A DNA stretch of 64,000 nt from Miltoncostaea sp963823515 (GCA_963823515.1 CAWGMB010000002.1:496001-560000); one strand, 5' to 3'; shown: positions 16,723 through 25,545, counted from the stretch's first letter. Notes: generated by a model not told the origin, from the sequence alone. Made by a program: numbers and translations.

Positions 16723-17013
16723 TCAGCCGAGTGGGGCCATCGTGAGGCCGGCGTCCTTCAGTTGCTCCCAGTAGAGCTCGGCCTGCTCGCACTGGCCGCT
16801 CCACACCCGGGCCTGCCCGGCCTGGTGGATCGTGTTGGCCAGAGCCATGCCCCGCGCTTGGTCGACGCCGGGGATGAAGCGCGCGAGGGTCGCCGCGACG
16901 TGCTCGAACGTGTTGTGGTTGTCGTTCAGCACGATGACGTGGCAGGGGTCGCCGTGGCCGCTGCCCGAGCCTGGCGGTCCCGTGCGCGGCTTGACGGGTG
17001 TCTCGGTGCCCAC
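16723..17013 (-). CDS. clpS: ATP-dependent Clp protease adaptor ClpS
   Basis: The 96-residue protein starts at GTG 17013. A flexible Pro/Gly N-terminus leads into the ClpS core VIVLNDNHNTFEHV, followed by helices containing HQAGQARVWSGQCEQAELY. The N-end-rule pocket residues (Asn-Asp after the first strand, His in HQAG) are present. ClpS docks on the N-domain of ClpA/ClpC and delivers N-degron substrates to ClpP. The longer upstream frame is Arg/Pro-rich shadow; a -10-like TATCCT six bases before the GTG supports this start. Confidence 0.92.
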   Translation of the reverse strand: MGTETPVKPRTGPPGSGSGHGDPCHVIVLNDNHNTFEHVAATLARFIPGVDQARGMALANTIHQAGQARVWSGQCEQAELYWEQLKDAGLTMAPLG

Positions 17014-17019
17014 GCCGTC

Positions 17020-17025
17020 AGGATA
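17020..17025 (-). promoter_or_regulatory. Likely -10 element (TATCCT) of clpS
   Basis: On the minus strand TATCCT is followed by GACGGC and then GTG 17013. This spacing of six bases predicts transcription starting at the start codon. Confidence 0.5.
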
Positions 17026-17144
17026 CCGGCGGGGGCGGCGGAGGCATATCTTCAGGCCGGGTCCGGTCACCCGGACGAGGGGCGCGCGCACCGGCGTCCC
17101 ACCAGCATCGCCACGGCGACGGGCCGGGCGCACGACCACAAGAG

Positions 17145-17435
17145 AGCGCAACGGCGTCCAGGATCCGATTCTCCGCTCCCGCGATCGTGCTGGCCGTCGC
17201 GGGCCTCGTCGCCGGGGTCGGCACCGCCGACGCCGGCGAGACGGCCACCACCCGCGAGGCGGGCTTCGAGTTGCGGCTCACGCCCGACGGCGCCGGCTGC
17301 CGGGGCATCTGGTGGATCGTCGTCGACGACCTGCCCGATGTGGCCCGGTTCGATGTCACCGTCCGCCGGGCAGCGACGCGGAGCGCCGCTGCGAGTGGTC
17401 GCGCTCACGCGCCCGCCCGGGCCGGGCGGTGGTGC
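17145..17435 (+). pseudogene. Decayed secreted protein (signal sequence without a start codon)
   Basis: One frame reads RIRFSAPAIVLAVAGLVAGVGTADA, a convincing signal peptide with an AxA-like end, followed by REAGFELRLTP, CRGIWWIVVDDLPDVARF and DVTVRRA. There is no ATG, GTG or TTG at the expected start; an ACG stands four bases behind AGAGAG. After about 17375 the plausible protein sequence moves to another frame (LRVVALTRPPGPGG) and then collides with the 3' end of the CHAP gene on the other strand. It is best read as a truncated, frameshifted gene, though a start other than ATG/GTG/TTG is possible. Confidence 0.4.
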
Positions 17436-18233
17436 TCAGGCCCCCGGCGCCACCAACCGGACCAGGCCGGCGTAGCCGCCGGGACCGTAGCTGCGCGCCG
17501 AGACCTTGTCGCTGGAGTTGCCCTCCACCGTCTCGATGCCGCCGTCCGGTCGGGTGCCGGTGACCACGCCGATGTGGTCGAGCACCCCATCGCCGTTGCG
17601 CTCGAAGACCACGAGATCGCCGACCTGGGGGGACGCCGAACCGGCCGGGATGTAGCGGCCGGTCTGCTCCGCCCACTGCTTGACGGTGGGCACGTAGCCC
17701 ATCCCCTGGCCGTTGGGGCCGACCGGGACTCCGGCCTGCTGGGCCACCCATGAGGTGAAGTAGGCGCACCAGGGCCCGACGCCCGAGCCCGCCGTGGCCG
17801 TGCGGTACTGGGCGATCCGCGGGCCGTCGTTGGAACCGGCGGGCTGCTCGGCCACCCCCAGCTCGGCCGTCGCGATCGCGGCGATCTGCGCCCCCCGCCC
17901 CGATCCGGCCGCGCCGACGGACGCGAGCGAGCGCGCCTGCGACGTGTAGCCGGCCGCGGTCGTCGGCGCCCCGCCCGACGCCGTGGGCTTCATGGCCGAG
18001 GAGAGCGTCCCGGCGAAGTCGCCCGCGGCGGCGGGGGCCGCCGGCTGCAGCGGCGCGATGATCTCGCGCACGCGGGCGACGGCCTGCGCGTATCCGGCGG
18101 TCTGGGTGTCGATGGGCAAGCGGGATCCCGGGGCAGCGGTTCTCGCCGGGGCATCGGCGCAGGAGGGGGCGGGCTTGAGCCGCACGGCGGACCGGGCGGG
18201 TCCCGGGGCGACCTCCGGGGGCGGCGATACCAT
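17436..18233 (-). CDS. CHAP-domain cysteine amidase/peptidoglycan hydrolase
   Basis: Up to 265 residues from ATG 18233; GTG 18185 or TTG 18119 may be the true start, because the ATG overlaps the promoter of the divergent helicase gene and has no ribosome-binding site. The N-terminal third is low-complexity Ala/Pro with a short helix (TAGYAQAVARVREIIAPL). The catalytic part begins at AIATAELGV. It holds the active cysteine in GPWCAYFTSWVAQQ, the histidine in GDGVLDHIGVVTG and the third residue region VEGNSSD. Such CHAP proteins cut peptidoglycan or amide bonds. No signal peptide is evident, so it may be intracellular, secreted by another route, or part of a larger assembly. Confidence 0.82.
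   Translation of the reverse strand: MVSPPPEVAPGPARSAVRLKPAPSCADAPARTAAPGSRLPIDTQTAGYAQAVARVREIIAPLQPAAPAAAGDFAGTLSSAMKPTASGGAPTTAAGYTSQARSLASVGAAGSGRGAQIAAIATAELGVAEQPAGSNDGPRIAQYRTATAGSGVGPWCAYFTSWVAQQAGVPVGPNGQGMGYVPTVKQWAEQTGRYIPAGSASPQVGDLVVFERNGDGVLDHIGVVTGTRPDGGIETVEGNSSDKVSARSYGPGGYAGLVRLVAPGA
18228..18233 (+). promoter_or_regulatory. Likely -10 element (TACCAT) of the lhr gene
   Basis: TACCAT lies six bases before GTG 18240. It coincides with the only upstream ATG of the divergent CHAP gene, so the two starts compete for the same bases. Confidence 0.45.
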
Positions 18234-18239
18234 CCACGG

Positions 18240-21200
18240 GTGAGCACCACGACGCCGACGCGGGGAGGCCACGACCCGGCCCTGCTGCCCTTCCACCCCC
18301 TCGTACGGGAGTGGTTCGAGTGCGCCTTCGCAGAGCCGACCGCCGCCCAGCGACGCGGATGGCCCCCGATCGCCGCGGGCGCCCACTCGCTGATCCTCGC
18401 TCCGACCGGTTCGGGCAAGACGCTCGCCGCGTTCCTGTGGGCGCTCAACGGGATCGTGGCCGACCGGCTCGCGGGCCGCGAGCCCGCCCGGCTGCTCTAC
18501 CTGTCGCCGCTGAAGGCCCTCAACTACGACGTCGAGCGCAACCTGCGCGGCCCCCTCGCGGGCATCGCCGCCGTCGCCCGCCGCCGCGACCTGGAGCCGC
18601 CGGAGATCTCGGTCGCGGTGCGTACGGGAGACACGCCCCAGCGCGAGCGCCAGCGGATGCTGCGCACGCCGCCGGACATCCTGATCACCACCCCCGAGAG
18701 CCTCTACCTGCTGCTCACCTCCCGGGGCACCGAGATCCTGCGCGGCATCCGCTCGGTGATCATCGACGAGATCCACGCGGTCGCCGGCACCAAGCGCGGG
18801 ACGCACATGTCGCTCAGCCTCGAGCGGCTCCAGCGCGTGGTCGAGGAGGACGGCGGGGCCCTGCAGCGGATCGGCCTCTCGGCGACGCAACGGCCGCTCT
18901 CGGAGATCGCCCGCTTCCTCGGTGGCCAGGACGCGCAGGGGCGGCCACGGCCGGTCGAGATCGTCGACGCCGGCGCGGCGAAGCAACTGGAGATCGAGGT
19001 CGTCGTCCCCGTGGACGACATGAGCGAGCTTGGCGGCACGGAGCCCCTCCCGGACGAGGACCCCGCGATGGCGGGTTCCGAGTCGCGCAGGCGCTCGATC
19101 TGGCCGGCCATGTACCCGGAGCTGCTCGCCCTGGTGCGCGCACACCGCTCGACGCTGATCTTCGTCAACAACCGGCGCCTCGCCGAGCGGCTCGCGCTAC
19201 GGCTCAACGAGCTCGCCGAGGAGGACGTGGCGCGCGCCCACCACGGCAGCCTCGCCCGCGAGCAGCGGACCCTGATCGAGGAGCAGCTCAAGGAGGGGGC
19301 GCTGCCCTGCCTGGTGGCGACCAGCAGCCTCGAGCTCGGCATCGACATGGGCGCCGTGGACCTCGTGATCCAGGTGGAGAGCCCGCGCAGCGTCGCGCGC
19401 GGCATGCAGCGGATCGGGCGGGCGGGGCACCAGGTGGGCGCGCCGAGCCGCGGCCGCATCTTCCCGAAGTACCGGGGCGACCTGCTCGAGTGCGCGGCCG
19501 TCGTGGAGCGGATGCAGCGGGGCGCGATCGAGGAGACCCACGTGCCCCGCCTGCCACTCGACGTGCTCGCCCAGCAGCTCGTCGCCATCTGCTCCGACGG
19601 GTCCTGGAGCGTCAACGACCTGGAGGCGGTCGCACGCGGGTCGTACCCCTTCGCGGAACTCTCGCGCGAGCAGCTCGAGGGCGTGCTCGACATGCTCGCG
19701 GGGCGCTACCCGTCCGACGAGTTCGCCGAGCTGCGCCCCCGGGTGGTCTGGGACCGCACGACCGGGATGGTGCGCGGGCGCGACGGATCCCGGGCGCTCG
19801 CGGTGCAGAACGCCGGGACGATCCCCGACCGCGGGCTCTACGCCGTGGTGCTGCCCGACGGGGCGCGGGTGGGTGAGCTCGACGAGGAGATGGTCTACGA
19901 GGCCCGCAGCGGCCAGACCTTCATGCTCGGCGCCTCGACCTGGCGCATCGAGGAGATCACCCGCGACCGCGTCGTCGTGACCCCGGCCCCGGGCGCCCCC
20001 GGCGCCGTGCCCTTCTGGAAGGGCGAGGGCGTGGGGCGCCCCTACGAGCTGGGCGAGGCCGTCGGCCGGCTGGCGCGCGAGCTGGTCAGCGCCGGCCCCG
20101 AGCGAGGCGCGGCGCGCCTGCGCGCCGAGAGCTCCTTCGACGAGCGCGCGGCTCGCAACCTGATGGCCTACCTCGAGGATCAAGCCCTGGCGACGGGGAC
20201 CGTGCCGAGCGACCGCGCGATCGTGGTGGAGCGGTTCCGCGACGAGATCGGCGACTGGCGCCTGTGCGTGCTGACGCCCTTCGGCGCACGGGTGCACGCG
20301 CCCTGGGCGCTCGCGGTCGGCGCGCGGATCCGCGCAGAGACCGGCCAGGAGGCCCACACGATCTGGGGCGACGACGGCATCGCGCTCCATCTGCCCGACG
20401 CCGACACCGCCCCCGCGCCGGACATCGCCCTGATCGCCCCGGACGAGCTGGAGGAGCTTGTGCTCGGGGAACTCGGGGGCACGGCGCTCTTCGGCGCCCG
20501 CTTCCGCGAGAACGCCGCGCGCGCCCTGCTCATCCCCCGGCGGCGCCCCGGGATGCGCACGCCGCTGTGGCAGCAGCGCCTGAAGGCCTCGTCGCTGCTG
20601 CAGGTGGCGCGCAGGTTCGGCAGCTTCCCGGTGATCCTCGAGACCTACCGGGAGTGCCTCAACGACTGGTTCGACCTGCCGAGCCTGCGCGGGGTCCTGA
20701 CGCGCATCCACTCGCGCGAGCTCGCGGTGGTGGAGGTGGAGACCGCGACGGCGTCGCCCTTCGCCGGCTCGCTCCTGTTCGAGTACGTCGCGTCCTATAT
20801 GTACGAGGACGACACGCCGGTCGCCGAGCGGCGCGCGCAGGCCCTCTCGCTCAACCGCGACCTGCTGCGCGAGCTGCTCGGCCAGGAGGAGCTGCGCGAT
20901 CTGATCGACCCCGGCGCGCTCGAGACGCTCGAGGCGGACCTGCAGGGGCTCTCCGAGCGCGCACGCGCGCGCGGGGCCGACGGCCTGCACGACCTGCTGC
21001 GGCGCGTCGGCGACCTCTCGGAGAGCGAGGTCGCCCGGCGCGTCACCGACCCGGACGCCGCCGGCGCCTGGGTCGAGGACCTGGTCGCCGAGCGCCGCGC
21101 CTGCCGGATCCGTCTCGGAGGCGAGGAGCGGGTGATCGCCGCCGAGGACGCCGGGCGCTACCGCGACGGCCTCGGGGCGATGCCGCCATCGGGCGTCCCC

Positions 21201-22706
21201 GGCGCCTTCCTGGAGACCGTCCCGGACGCGCTGCGGGGCATCGTGGCCCGGTACGCCCGCACGCACGGCCCCTTCCACGCGGCCGAGCCGGCCGGGCGCT
21301 ACGGGCTGCCGGCAGGCGCCCTCGAGGCCTCGCTCGCCGCGCTCGAAGCGACCGGGTCCCTGGTGCTCGGCGAGCTGCGCCCCGGCGGGTCCGGGCGCGA
21401 GTGGTGCGACGCCGAGGTCGTGCGACGGCTCCGCAGGGCCAGCCTCGCCGCGCTGCGGCGCGAGATCGAGCCGGCAGACCCCGGGGCCCTCGGGCGCTTC
21501 CTGCCCGACTGGCAGCGCGTGGACCGGCCCGGCGGCACCCACGGCGTCGAGGCGCTGCGCGACGCGCTGGCGAACCTGCAGGGCCTCGCCCTACCGCCCG
21601 CCCAGTGGGAGGCCGAGGTCTTCCCGCGCCGGGTCGCCGGCTACGGGCCGGCGGCGCTCGACGAGCTGGCCGCCCGAGGAGAGGTCGTGTGGGTGGGGGC
21701 GGGCGCGGGCGGGGTCGGCGGCGGACGGGTGGCCCTCTACTTCCGCGAGGACGCGCCCCTGCTCGGTCCTCCCCCCGCCGACCCGCCCCCCGAGGGCCCC
21801 GTGGCCGAGGCGCTGCGGGCGTCGCTCGGCGGGGGCGCGAGCTTCTGGGACGACCTGCTGGTGGCGGCCCAGGCGCCGCGCGAGGAGGTCTTCACCGCCC
21901 TCTGGGGTCTCGTCTGGGCCGGCGAGGCCACCAACGACCTCTGGCTGCCCCTGCGGGCCCCGCGCCGCCTGCCGCAGATACCGCGCCCGGGCGCGGGCGG
22001 ACGGCGCCGGCTGGGCGCCCGCCGCGCAGCCCCCTCGGCCGTCGCCGGCCGCTGGTCGCTGGCCGAGAGGCTCTTCCGGGGCGACATCGACCCGGCCGAG
22101 CGGCGGCGCGCCACGGCCGAGCTCCTCACCGAGCGCCACGGGGTGCTGACGCGCTCCGCCGCCCTGTCGGAGGGGGTGCCCGGCGGCTACTCGGCGATCT
22201 ACCCGGCCCTCGGCGAGCTGGAGACGCTCGGCACCCTGCGGCGCGGCTACTTCATCGCGGGGCTCGGCGGCGCGCAGTTCGCGATGCCCGGCGCCGTCGA
22301 GCGGCTGCGCGACCTGCGCGACGCGCAGCCCGATGACGACCCGCGCGCGCTGGTGCTCGGCGCGGCCGACCCGGCCCAGCCCTACGGCGCCGCCGCGCCG
22401 TGGCCCGCGCGTGAGGGCAACCGCTCGCCCTCACGGGTGTTCGGCGCCCAGGTGGTGCTGGTCAACGGCGCCCCCGCGCTCTACATGGAGCGCGGGGGCA
22501 AGGGCCTGCTGACCTTCCCGGAGACCGGCGAGAGCGCCCTTGCACGCGCCGTCGGGGCCCTCGCCGGCTGGATCCTCGCCGACCGCCGCCGCAGGGCGGC
22601 GATCGAGCGCGTCGATGGCGAGCCGGTGTTCGGGTCGACACTCGAACCGATCCTGGCCGCGGCGGGCTTCCGGACCGACCTCCGCGGGCTGGTGCTACGG
22701 GCCTGA
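18240..22706 (+). CDS. lhr: Lhr-family superfamily 2 ATP-dependent helicase
   Basis: The protein has 1488 residues, the usual length for full Lhr. The helicase core holds Walker A APTGSGKTLAAF (near residue 60), motif Ia YLSPLKAL, motif II DEIHAVAG, motif III LSATQRPL, motif IV LIFVNNRRLAERL and motifs V/VI ending VARGMQRIGRAGH. After about residue 450 come a winged-helix part and the long C-terminal Lhr domain, including QQRLKASSLLQVARRFGSFPVI and the closing FGSTLEPILAAAGF. Lhr is a 3'-5' helicase tied to DNA repair. In mycobacteria lhr neighbours nei, and here a Nei-type glycosylase lies 2 kb downstream. It starts at GTG 18240. Confidence 0.95.
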   Translation: MSTTTPTRGGHDPALLPFHPLVREWFECAFAEPTAAQRRGWPPIAAGAHSLILAPTGSGKTLAAFLWALNGIVADRLAGREPARLLYLSPLKALNYDVERNLRGPLAGIAAVARRRDLEPPEISVAVRTGDTPQRERQRMLRTPPDILITTPESLYLLLTSRGTEILRGIRSVIIDEIHAVAGTKRGTHMSLSLERLQRVVEEDGGALQRIGLSATQRPLSEIARFLGGQDAQGRPRPVEIVDAGAAKQLEIEVVVPVDDMSELGGTEPLPDEDPAMAGSESRRRSIWPAMYPELLALVRAHRSTLIFVNNRRLAERLALRLNELAEEDVARAHHGSLAREQRTLIEEQLKEGALPCLVATSSLELGIDMGAVDLVIQVESPRSVARGMQRIGRAGHQVGAPSRGRIFPKYRGDLLECAAVVERMQRGAIEETHVPRLPLDVLAQQLVAICSDGSWSVNDLEAVARGSYPFAELSREQLEGVLDMLAGRYPSDEFAELRPRVVWDRTTGMVRGRDGSRALAVQNAGTIPDRGLYAVVLPDGARVGELDEEMVYEARSGQTFMLGASTWRIEEITRDRVVVTPAPGAPGAVPFWKGEGVGRPYELGEAVGRLARELVSAGPERGAARLRAESSFDERAARNLMAYLEDQALATGTVPSDRAIVVERFRDEIGDWRLCVLTPFGARVHAPWALAVGARIRAETGQEAHTIWGDDGIALHLPDADTAPAPDIALIAPDELEELVLGELGGTALFGARFRENAARALLIPRRRPGMRTPLWQQRLKASSLLQVARRFGSFPVILETYRECLNDWFDLPSLRGVLTRIHSRELAVVEVETATASPFAGSLLFEYVASYMYEDDTPVAERRAQALSLNRDLLRELLGQEELRDLIDPGALETLEADLQGLSERARARGADGLHDLLRRVGDLSESEVARRVTDPDAAGAWVEDLVAERRACRIRLGGEERVIAAEDAGRYRDGLGAMPPSGVPGAFLETVPDALRGIVARYARTHGPFHAAEPAGRYGLPAGALEASLAALEATGSLVLGELRPGGSGREWCDAEVVRRLRRASLAALRREIEPADPGALGRFLPDWQRVDRPGGTHGVEALRDALANLQGLALPPAQWEAEVFPRRVAGYGPAALDELAARGEVVWVGAGAGGVGGGRVALYFREDAPLLGPPPADPPPEGPVAEALRASLGGGASFWDDLLVAAQAPREEVFTALWGLVWAGEATNDLWLPLRAPRRLPQIPRPGAGGRRRLGARRAAPSAVAGRWSLAERLFRGDIDPAERRRATAELLTERHGVLTRSAALSEGVPGGYSAIYPALGELETLGTLRRGYFIAGLGGAQFAMPGAVERLRDLRDAQPDDDPRALVLGAADPAQPYGAAAPWPAREGNRSPSRVFGAQVVLVNGAPALYMERGGKGLLTFPETGESALARAVGALAGWILADRRRRAAIERVDGEPVFGSTLEPILAAAGFRTDLRGLVLRA

Positions 22707-22735
22707 TCGGGGTCGGACGAGCGACCCGGCGCACC

Positions 22736-23602
22736 TCAGAGGTAACGCGCGGCGAGCTCCCGGGCCTGGGCGGCGTAGCCGCCGCCGAACAGGCAGACGT
22801 GCACGAGCACCGGGTGGAGCTGCCAGAGCCCCACGCGCTCGTCGTGGCCCGGCGCGAGCGGCGCGGCCTCGGCGTAGGCCGCGTGCGCTGCCGGCGGGAA
22901 GCCACCGAACAGGCGCATCATGGCCAGGTCCACCTCCCGGTGGCCGCCGTAGGCGGCGGGATCGACGACGACCGGACCGCCCACGGCGTCGAGCATCGCG
23001 TTGCCGCTCCACAGGTCGCCGTGCAGGCGCGCCGGCGGCTCGGGCGGACCCGCGAGCCCGGGCAGCCGCGCGCGCAGGCGCTCGAGGTCGTCGAGGAACG
23101 CGGCCGGAAGCAGGCCTGCGCCGACGGCGCGCCGCGCCAGGGGCGCGAGCCGGCGCTCGGCGTAGAACTCCGCCCAGGTCGGACGGGAGCCGTTGGGCTG
23201 GGGGAGCGGGCCGATCCAGCCGTCGTCCGGCGCGCCGAACGACGGCGCCCCGGCGGCATGGAGGGCGGCGAGCGCGCGGCCGAACTCCTCGCCGCGGCCG
23301 GGGGTGGGCGGCCCGCGCTCGATCCATTCGAGCGCCAGCAGCGGCGCGTCCCCCTCCTCCACCACCGCCAGGACCGCGGGCGTCCGCAGCGCGCCCGCCG
23401 CCGCGATCCACGCCAGGCCCTCGGCCTCGGCCCGGAACGAGCCGGGCGGGGCGTCGCGGTGGTGCTTGACGAAGATCCTGCGCCCGTCGTCGAGCGTCAC
23501 GCGGACGGCCTGGTTGATGCTGCCCCCGCCGACCGTCTCGGCGGAGCCTCCTCGCGCCCCCACGGCCCGGGCCGCCGCGGCGGCGAGATCGGCGACGATC
23601 AC
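22736..23602 (-). CDS. Fructosamine/ketosamine 3-kinase family protein
   Basis: The 288-residue protein starts at GTG 23602, overlapping the upstream phosphatase stop by four bases (GTGA). The kinase-like fold shows the N-terminal loop VGGGSINQAVRV, the ATP-lysine strand IFVKHH, ALEWIERG in the hinge, the catalytic LHGDLWSGN and the metal-binding DPAAYGGHREVDLAM. Family members phosphorylate Amadori products such as fructosyl-lysine so that glycated proteins are repaired. Bacterial homologues often sit beside a low-molecular-weight phosphatase, as here, which supports a joint deglycation role. Confidence 0.9.
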   Translation of the reverse strand: MIVADLAAAAARAVGARGGSAETVGGGSINQAVRVTLDDGRRIFVKHHRDAPPGSFRAEAEGLAWIAAAGALRTPAVLAVVEEGDAPLLALEWIERGPPTPGRGEEFGRALAALHAAGAPSFGAPDDGWIGPLPQPNGSRPTWAEFYAERRLAPLARRAVGAGLLPAAFLDDLERLRARLPGLAGPPEPPARLHGDLWSGNAMLDAVGGPVVVDPAAYGGHREVDLAMMRLFGGFPPAAHAAYAEAAPLAPGHDERVGLWQLHPVLVHVCLFGGGYAAQARELAARYL

Positions 23603-24087
23603 GCGCCGGCGGACGTCCCCGCGCGCAGGTGCTCGAGGAGGCCCCGGCAGGCACGGTCGACCATGTCGAAGACGTCCGTGAAACCGTCCACGCCGCCGTA
23701 GTAGGGATCGGGCACGGAGAGGTCACCCCGGGCCGAGGCGTCGAACTCCCGCAGGAGACGGACCTTGGCCGCCGAGGCGGCGTCGGGGGCGAGCGCGCGC
23801 AGATCGGCCGCGTTCTGCTCGTCCATGGCGAGCACCAGGTCGAGCCGGACGAAGTCGGTGAGCGCGAACTGGCGGGCGCTGCCGGCCATCTCGATGCCGC
23901 GCCCACGCGCCTCGGCGCGCGCCCGGGCGTCGGGGGCGTGGCCCACGTGCCAGGAGCCGGTGCCCGCGCTCTCGACGAGGATCTCCTCCTGGAGCCCCGC
24001 CGCCGCGATCCGGTGGCGCATCACCGCCTCACCCGTCGGCGAGCGACAGATGTTGCCGAGGCAGACGAAGGAGATCCGGACCGGCAG
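23599..24087 (-). CDS. Low-molecular-weight protein-tyrosine phosphatase, apparent CTG start
   Basis: The frame encodes LPVRISFVCLGNICRSPTGE, whose VCLGNICRS is the C-x5-R catalytic loop, and later SVPDPYYGG with the general-acid Asp. A TAG in frame directly precedes the CTG at 24087, and the first GTG/ATG (24024/24021) comes after the loop, so a canonical start would remove the active site. I therefore annotate 162 residues from CTG 24087, which abuts the stop of the upstream membrane protein (TAGCTG). The family dephosphorylates tyrosine or low-level phosphoarginine. Co-translation with the fructosamine kinase gene suggests a shared pathway. Confidence 0.8.
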   Translation of the reverse strand: MPVRISFVCLGNICRSPTGEAVMRHRIAAAGLQEEILVESAGTGSWHVGHAPDARARAEARGRGIEMAGSARQFALTDFVRLDLVLAMDEQNAADLRALAPDAASAAKVRLLREFDASARGDLSVPDPYYGGVDGFTDVFDMVDRACRGLLEHLRAGTSAGA

Positions 24088-24660
24088 CTAATCGTCCGCT
24101 TCGGCGGCCGCCTTGGCGGCCTCGTCGCGTACCTTCAGCTCGTCGCGCAACTCCGACTCGCGGGCCTTGGCGCGCGCGCGAGAGAGGAGGAGGTAGCGCA
24201 CGCCGATCGCCGCCAGCACGCCCGCGATGGCGCCGATCAGCGAGCTCGCCCGGAAGTTCGGGGCCTCGACGTCGAGGGTGCGCTCGCCGGCATGGGCGGC
24301 GCTGTTGTTGCCGAGGACGATGCCCAGCGTGAACAGGTTCGGCAGGGCGAGGACCAGGGCGGCGGCGGCGATCCATCCGCGCGCCCTCCACGATCGGCGC
24401 CGGCGGATGGCGAAGGTGAGGATCAGGATCGGGATGAAGGTGAAGACGAAGCCGTAGAAGAGCCCGAGCCCGATGCCCGCGCTGAGGCTTCCATCGACCT
24501 GGTCGCCGATGCGGTGCGACCACCACCGCGGCAGCGCCGAGGCGGCGATGAAGTAGGCGATGACGATCGCCGCGAGGATGCCGCCCCACAGCAGCAGGCG
24601 GTTCCTGAGCGACGGCCGCGCCTGGGGCGCGGGGGTCGGCTCGTCGCGGTCCTCGCTCAC
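24088..24660 (-). CDS. Membrane protein with charged helical C-terminus, unknown function
   Basis: The protein has 190 residues from GTG 24660 (MSEDRDEPTP); GTG 24684 or ATG 24678 would add up to eight residues. A proline-rich acidic N-terminus is followed by four hydrophobic segments: LLLWGGILAAIVIAYFIAAS, GLGLFYGFVFTFIPILILTF, IAAAALVLALPNLFTLGIVL and SLIGAIAGVLAAIGVRYLLL. It ends in a highly charged helix (RAKARESELRDELKVRDEAAK). No family is recognised. It is the first gene of the leftward set with the phosphatase and fructosamine kinase, and a CAGAAT seven bases before GTG 24660 could be its -10. Confidence 0.65.
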   Translation of the reverse strand: MSEDRDEPTPAPQARPSLRNRLLLWGGILAAIVIAYFIAASALPRWWSHRIGDQVDGSLSAGIGLGLFYGFVFTFIPILILTFAIRRRRSWRARGWIAAAALVLALPNLFTLGIVLGNNSAAHAGERTLDVEAPNFRASSLIGAIAGVLAAIGVRYLLLSRARAKARESELRDELKVRDEAAKAAAEADD

Positions 24661-24707
24661 AGGCGTGATTCTGACCATCGGCACGGCGTTTGGCCAGGCG
24701 CCGCGAC

Positions 24708-24713
24708 TATCGT
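24708..24713 (+). promoter_or_regulatory. Likely -10 element (TATCGT) of the Nei-type glycosylase gene
   Basis: TATCGT is followed by GACCCG and GTG 24720. The same hexamer with the same spacing precedes the dehydrogenase gene at 26817. Confidence 0.5.
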
Positions 24714-24719
24714 GACCCG

Positions 24720-25529
24720 GTGCCCGAGGGTCAGGTCAGCCACCGCAACGCGATCCGGTTCACCGCGGCGCTGGTGGGGCACGAGCTCGTGCGGGTGGAG
24801 GCCCCCGAGCCACGGCTCGCGGCGCAGCGGCTCCCCGAGCGCCTGCTGGGCGACCGGGTGCTGGCGGCGGACGCCGTGGGCAAGCACCACCTGCTGCGCT
24901 TCGCCAGCGGCCGGGTGCTGCACTCGCACCTCATGATGAGCGGCGTCTGGCGCCTCATGCCGGCGTCCCGCCACCCGGCCCGCGGCGGGCTCTTCCTGGC
25001 GCTCTGGACGGACCGCCACCTCGCCACGCTCCACCGCTGCCCCAGCGTGCGCCTACTCGAGCCCGGAGAGCCCCTGCCGCGCGGCCTGCTGGCGACCGGG
25101 CCCGACCTGCTGGACGAGGACGTCGATCCCGGCGCGATCGCGAGCGCCCGCCTCGCCCGGGCGGAGCCCACCCGCCAGGTGGGCGACGCGCTCATGGACC
25201 AGCGCATCGTCTCGGGCGTCGGCAACGTCTACAAGAGCGAGACCTGCTTCCTGACCGGCATCGACCCCTGGCGCGCGGTCGGGACCCTCAGCCCCGACGA
25301 GGCGACCGCCCTGGGCGCCACGGCGTCGCGCCTGCTCGCGCAGGGGGTGGCCGACGGCGGGCCCATCCGCACCTGGCGCCCACCCGATGCGCCCCCGTGG
25401 AGCCGGGAGCGCACCTGGGTCTACGGGCGGCGGGGGCGGCCGTGCCGGCGGTGCGGCACGCGGGTGCTCTCGCGCGGCCAGGGCGACGCCAACCGCACGA
25501 CCTATTGGTGCCCCACCTGCCAGACGTGA
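24720..25529 (+). CDS. nei: Endonuclease VIII-type DNA glycosylase (Fpg/Nei family)
   Basis: The 269-residue protein starts at GTG 24720. MPEGQVSHRN supplies the catalytic N-terminal Pro and Glu. The middle has LHSHLMMSGVWRL and the helix-two-turn-helix DQRIVSGVGNVYKSE. The C-terminus is a zinc finger with paired cysteines in PCRRCGTRV and YWCPTCQ. It excises oxidised pyrimidines and cleaves the AP site. Placement near lhr mirrors mycobacteria. All catalytic elements are intact. Confidence 0.93.
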   Translation: MPEGQVSHRNAIRFTAALVGHELVRVEAPEPRLAAQRLPERLLGDRVLAADAVGKHHLLRFASGRVLHSHLMMSGVWRLMPASRHPARGGLFLALWTDRHLATLHRCPSVRLLEPGEPLPRGLLATGPDLLDEDVDPGAIASARLARAEPTRQVGDALMDQRIVSGVGNVYKSETCFLTGIDPWRAVGTLSPDEATALGATASRLLAQGVADGGPIRTWRPPDAPPWSRERTWVYGRRGRPCRRCGTRVLSRGQGDANRTTYWCPTCQT

Positions 25530-25545
25530 GCCGGGATCGGGCGAA

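Noticed and set aside
17436..19145. 569-codon version of the CHAP gene
   Set aside because: The extension past 18233 is antisense to lhr and has no protein-like composition.
19197..21542. 781-codon minus-strand frame inside lhr
   Set aside because: Shadow of the helicase frame; no motifs, and the sense strand carries complete helicase motifs.
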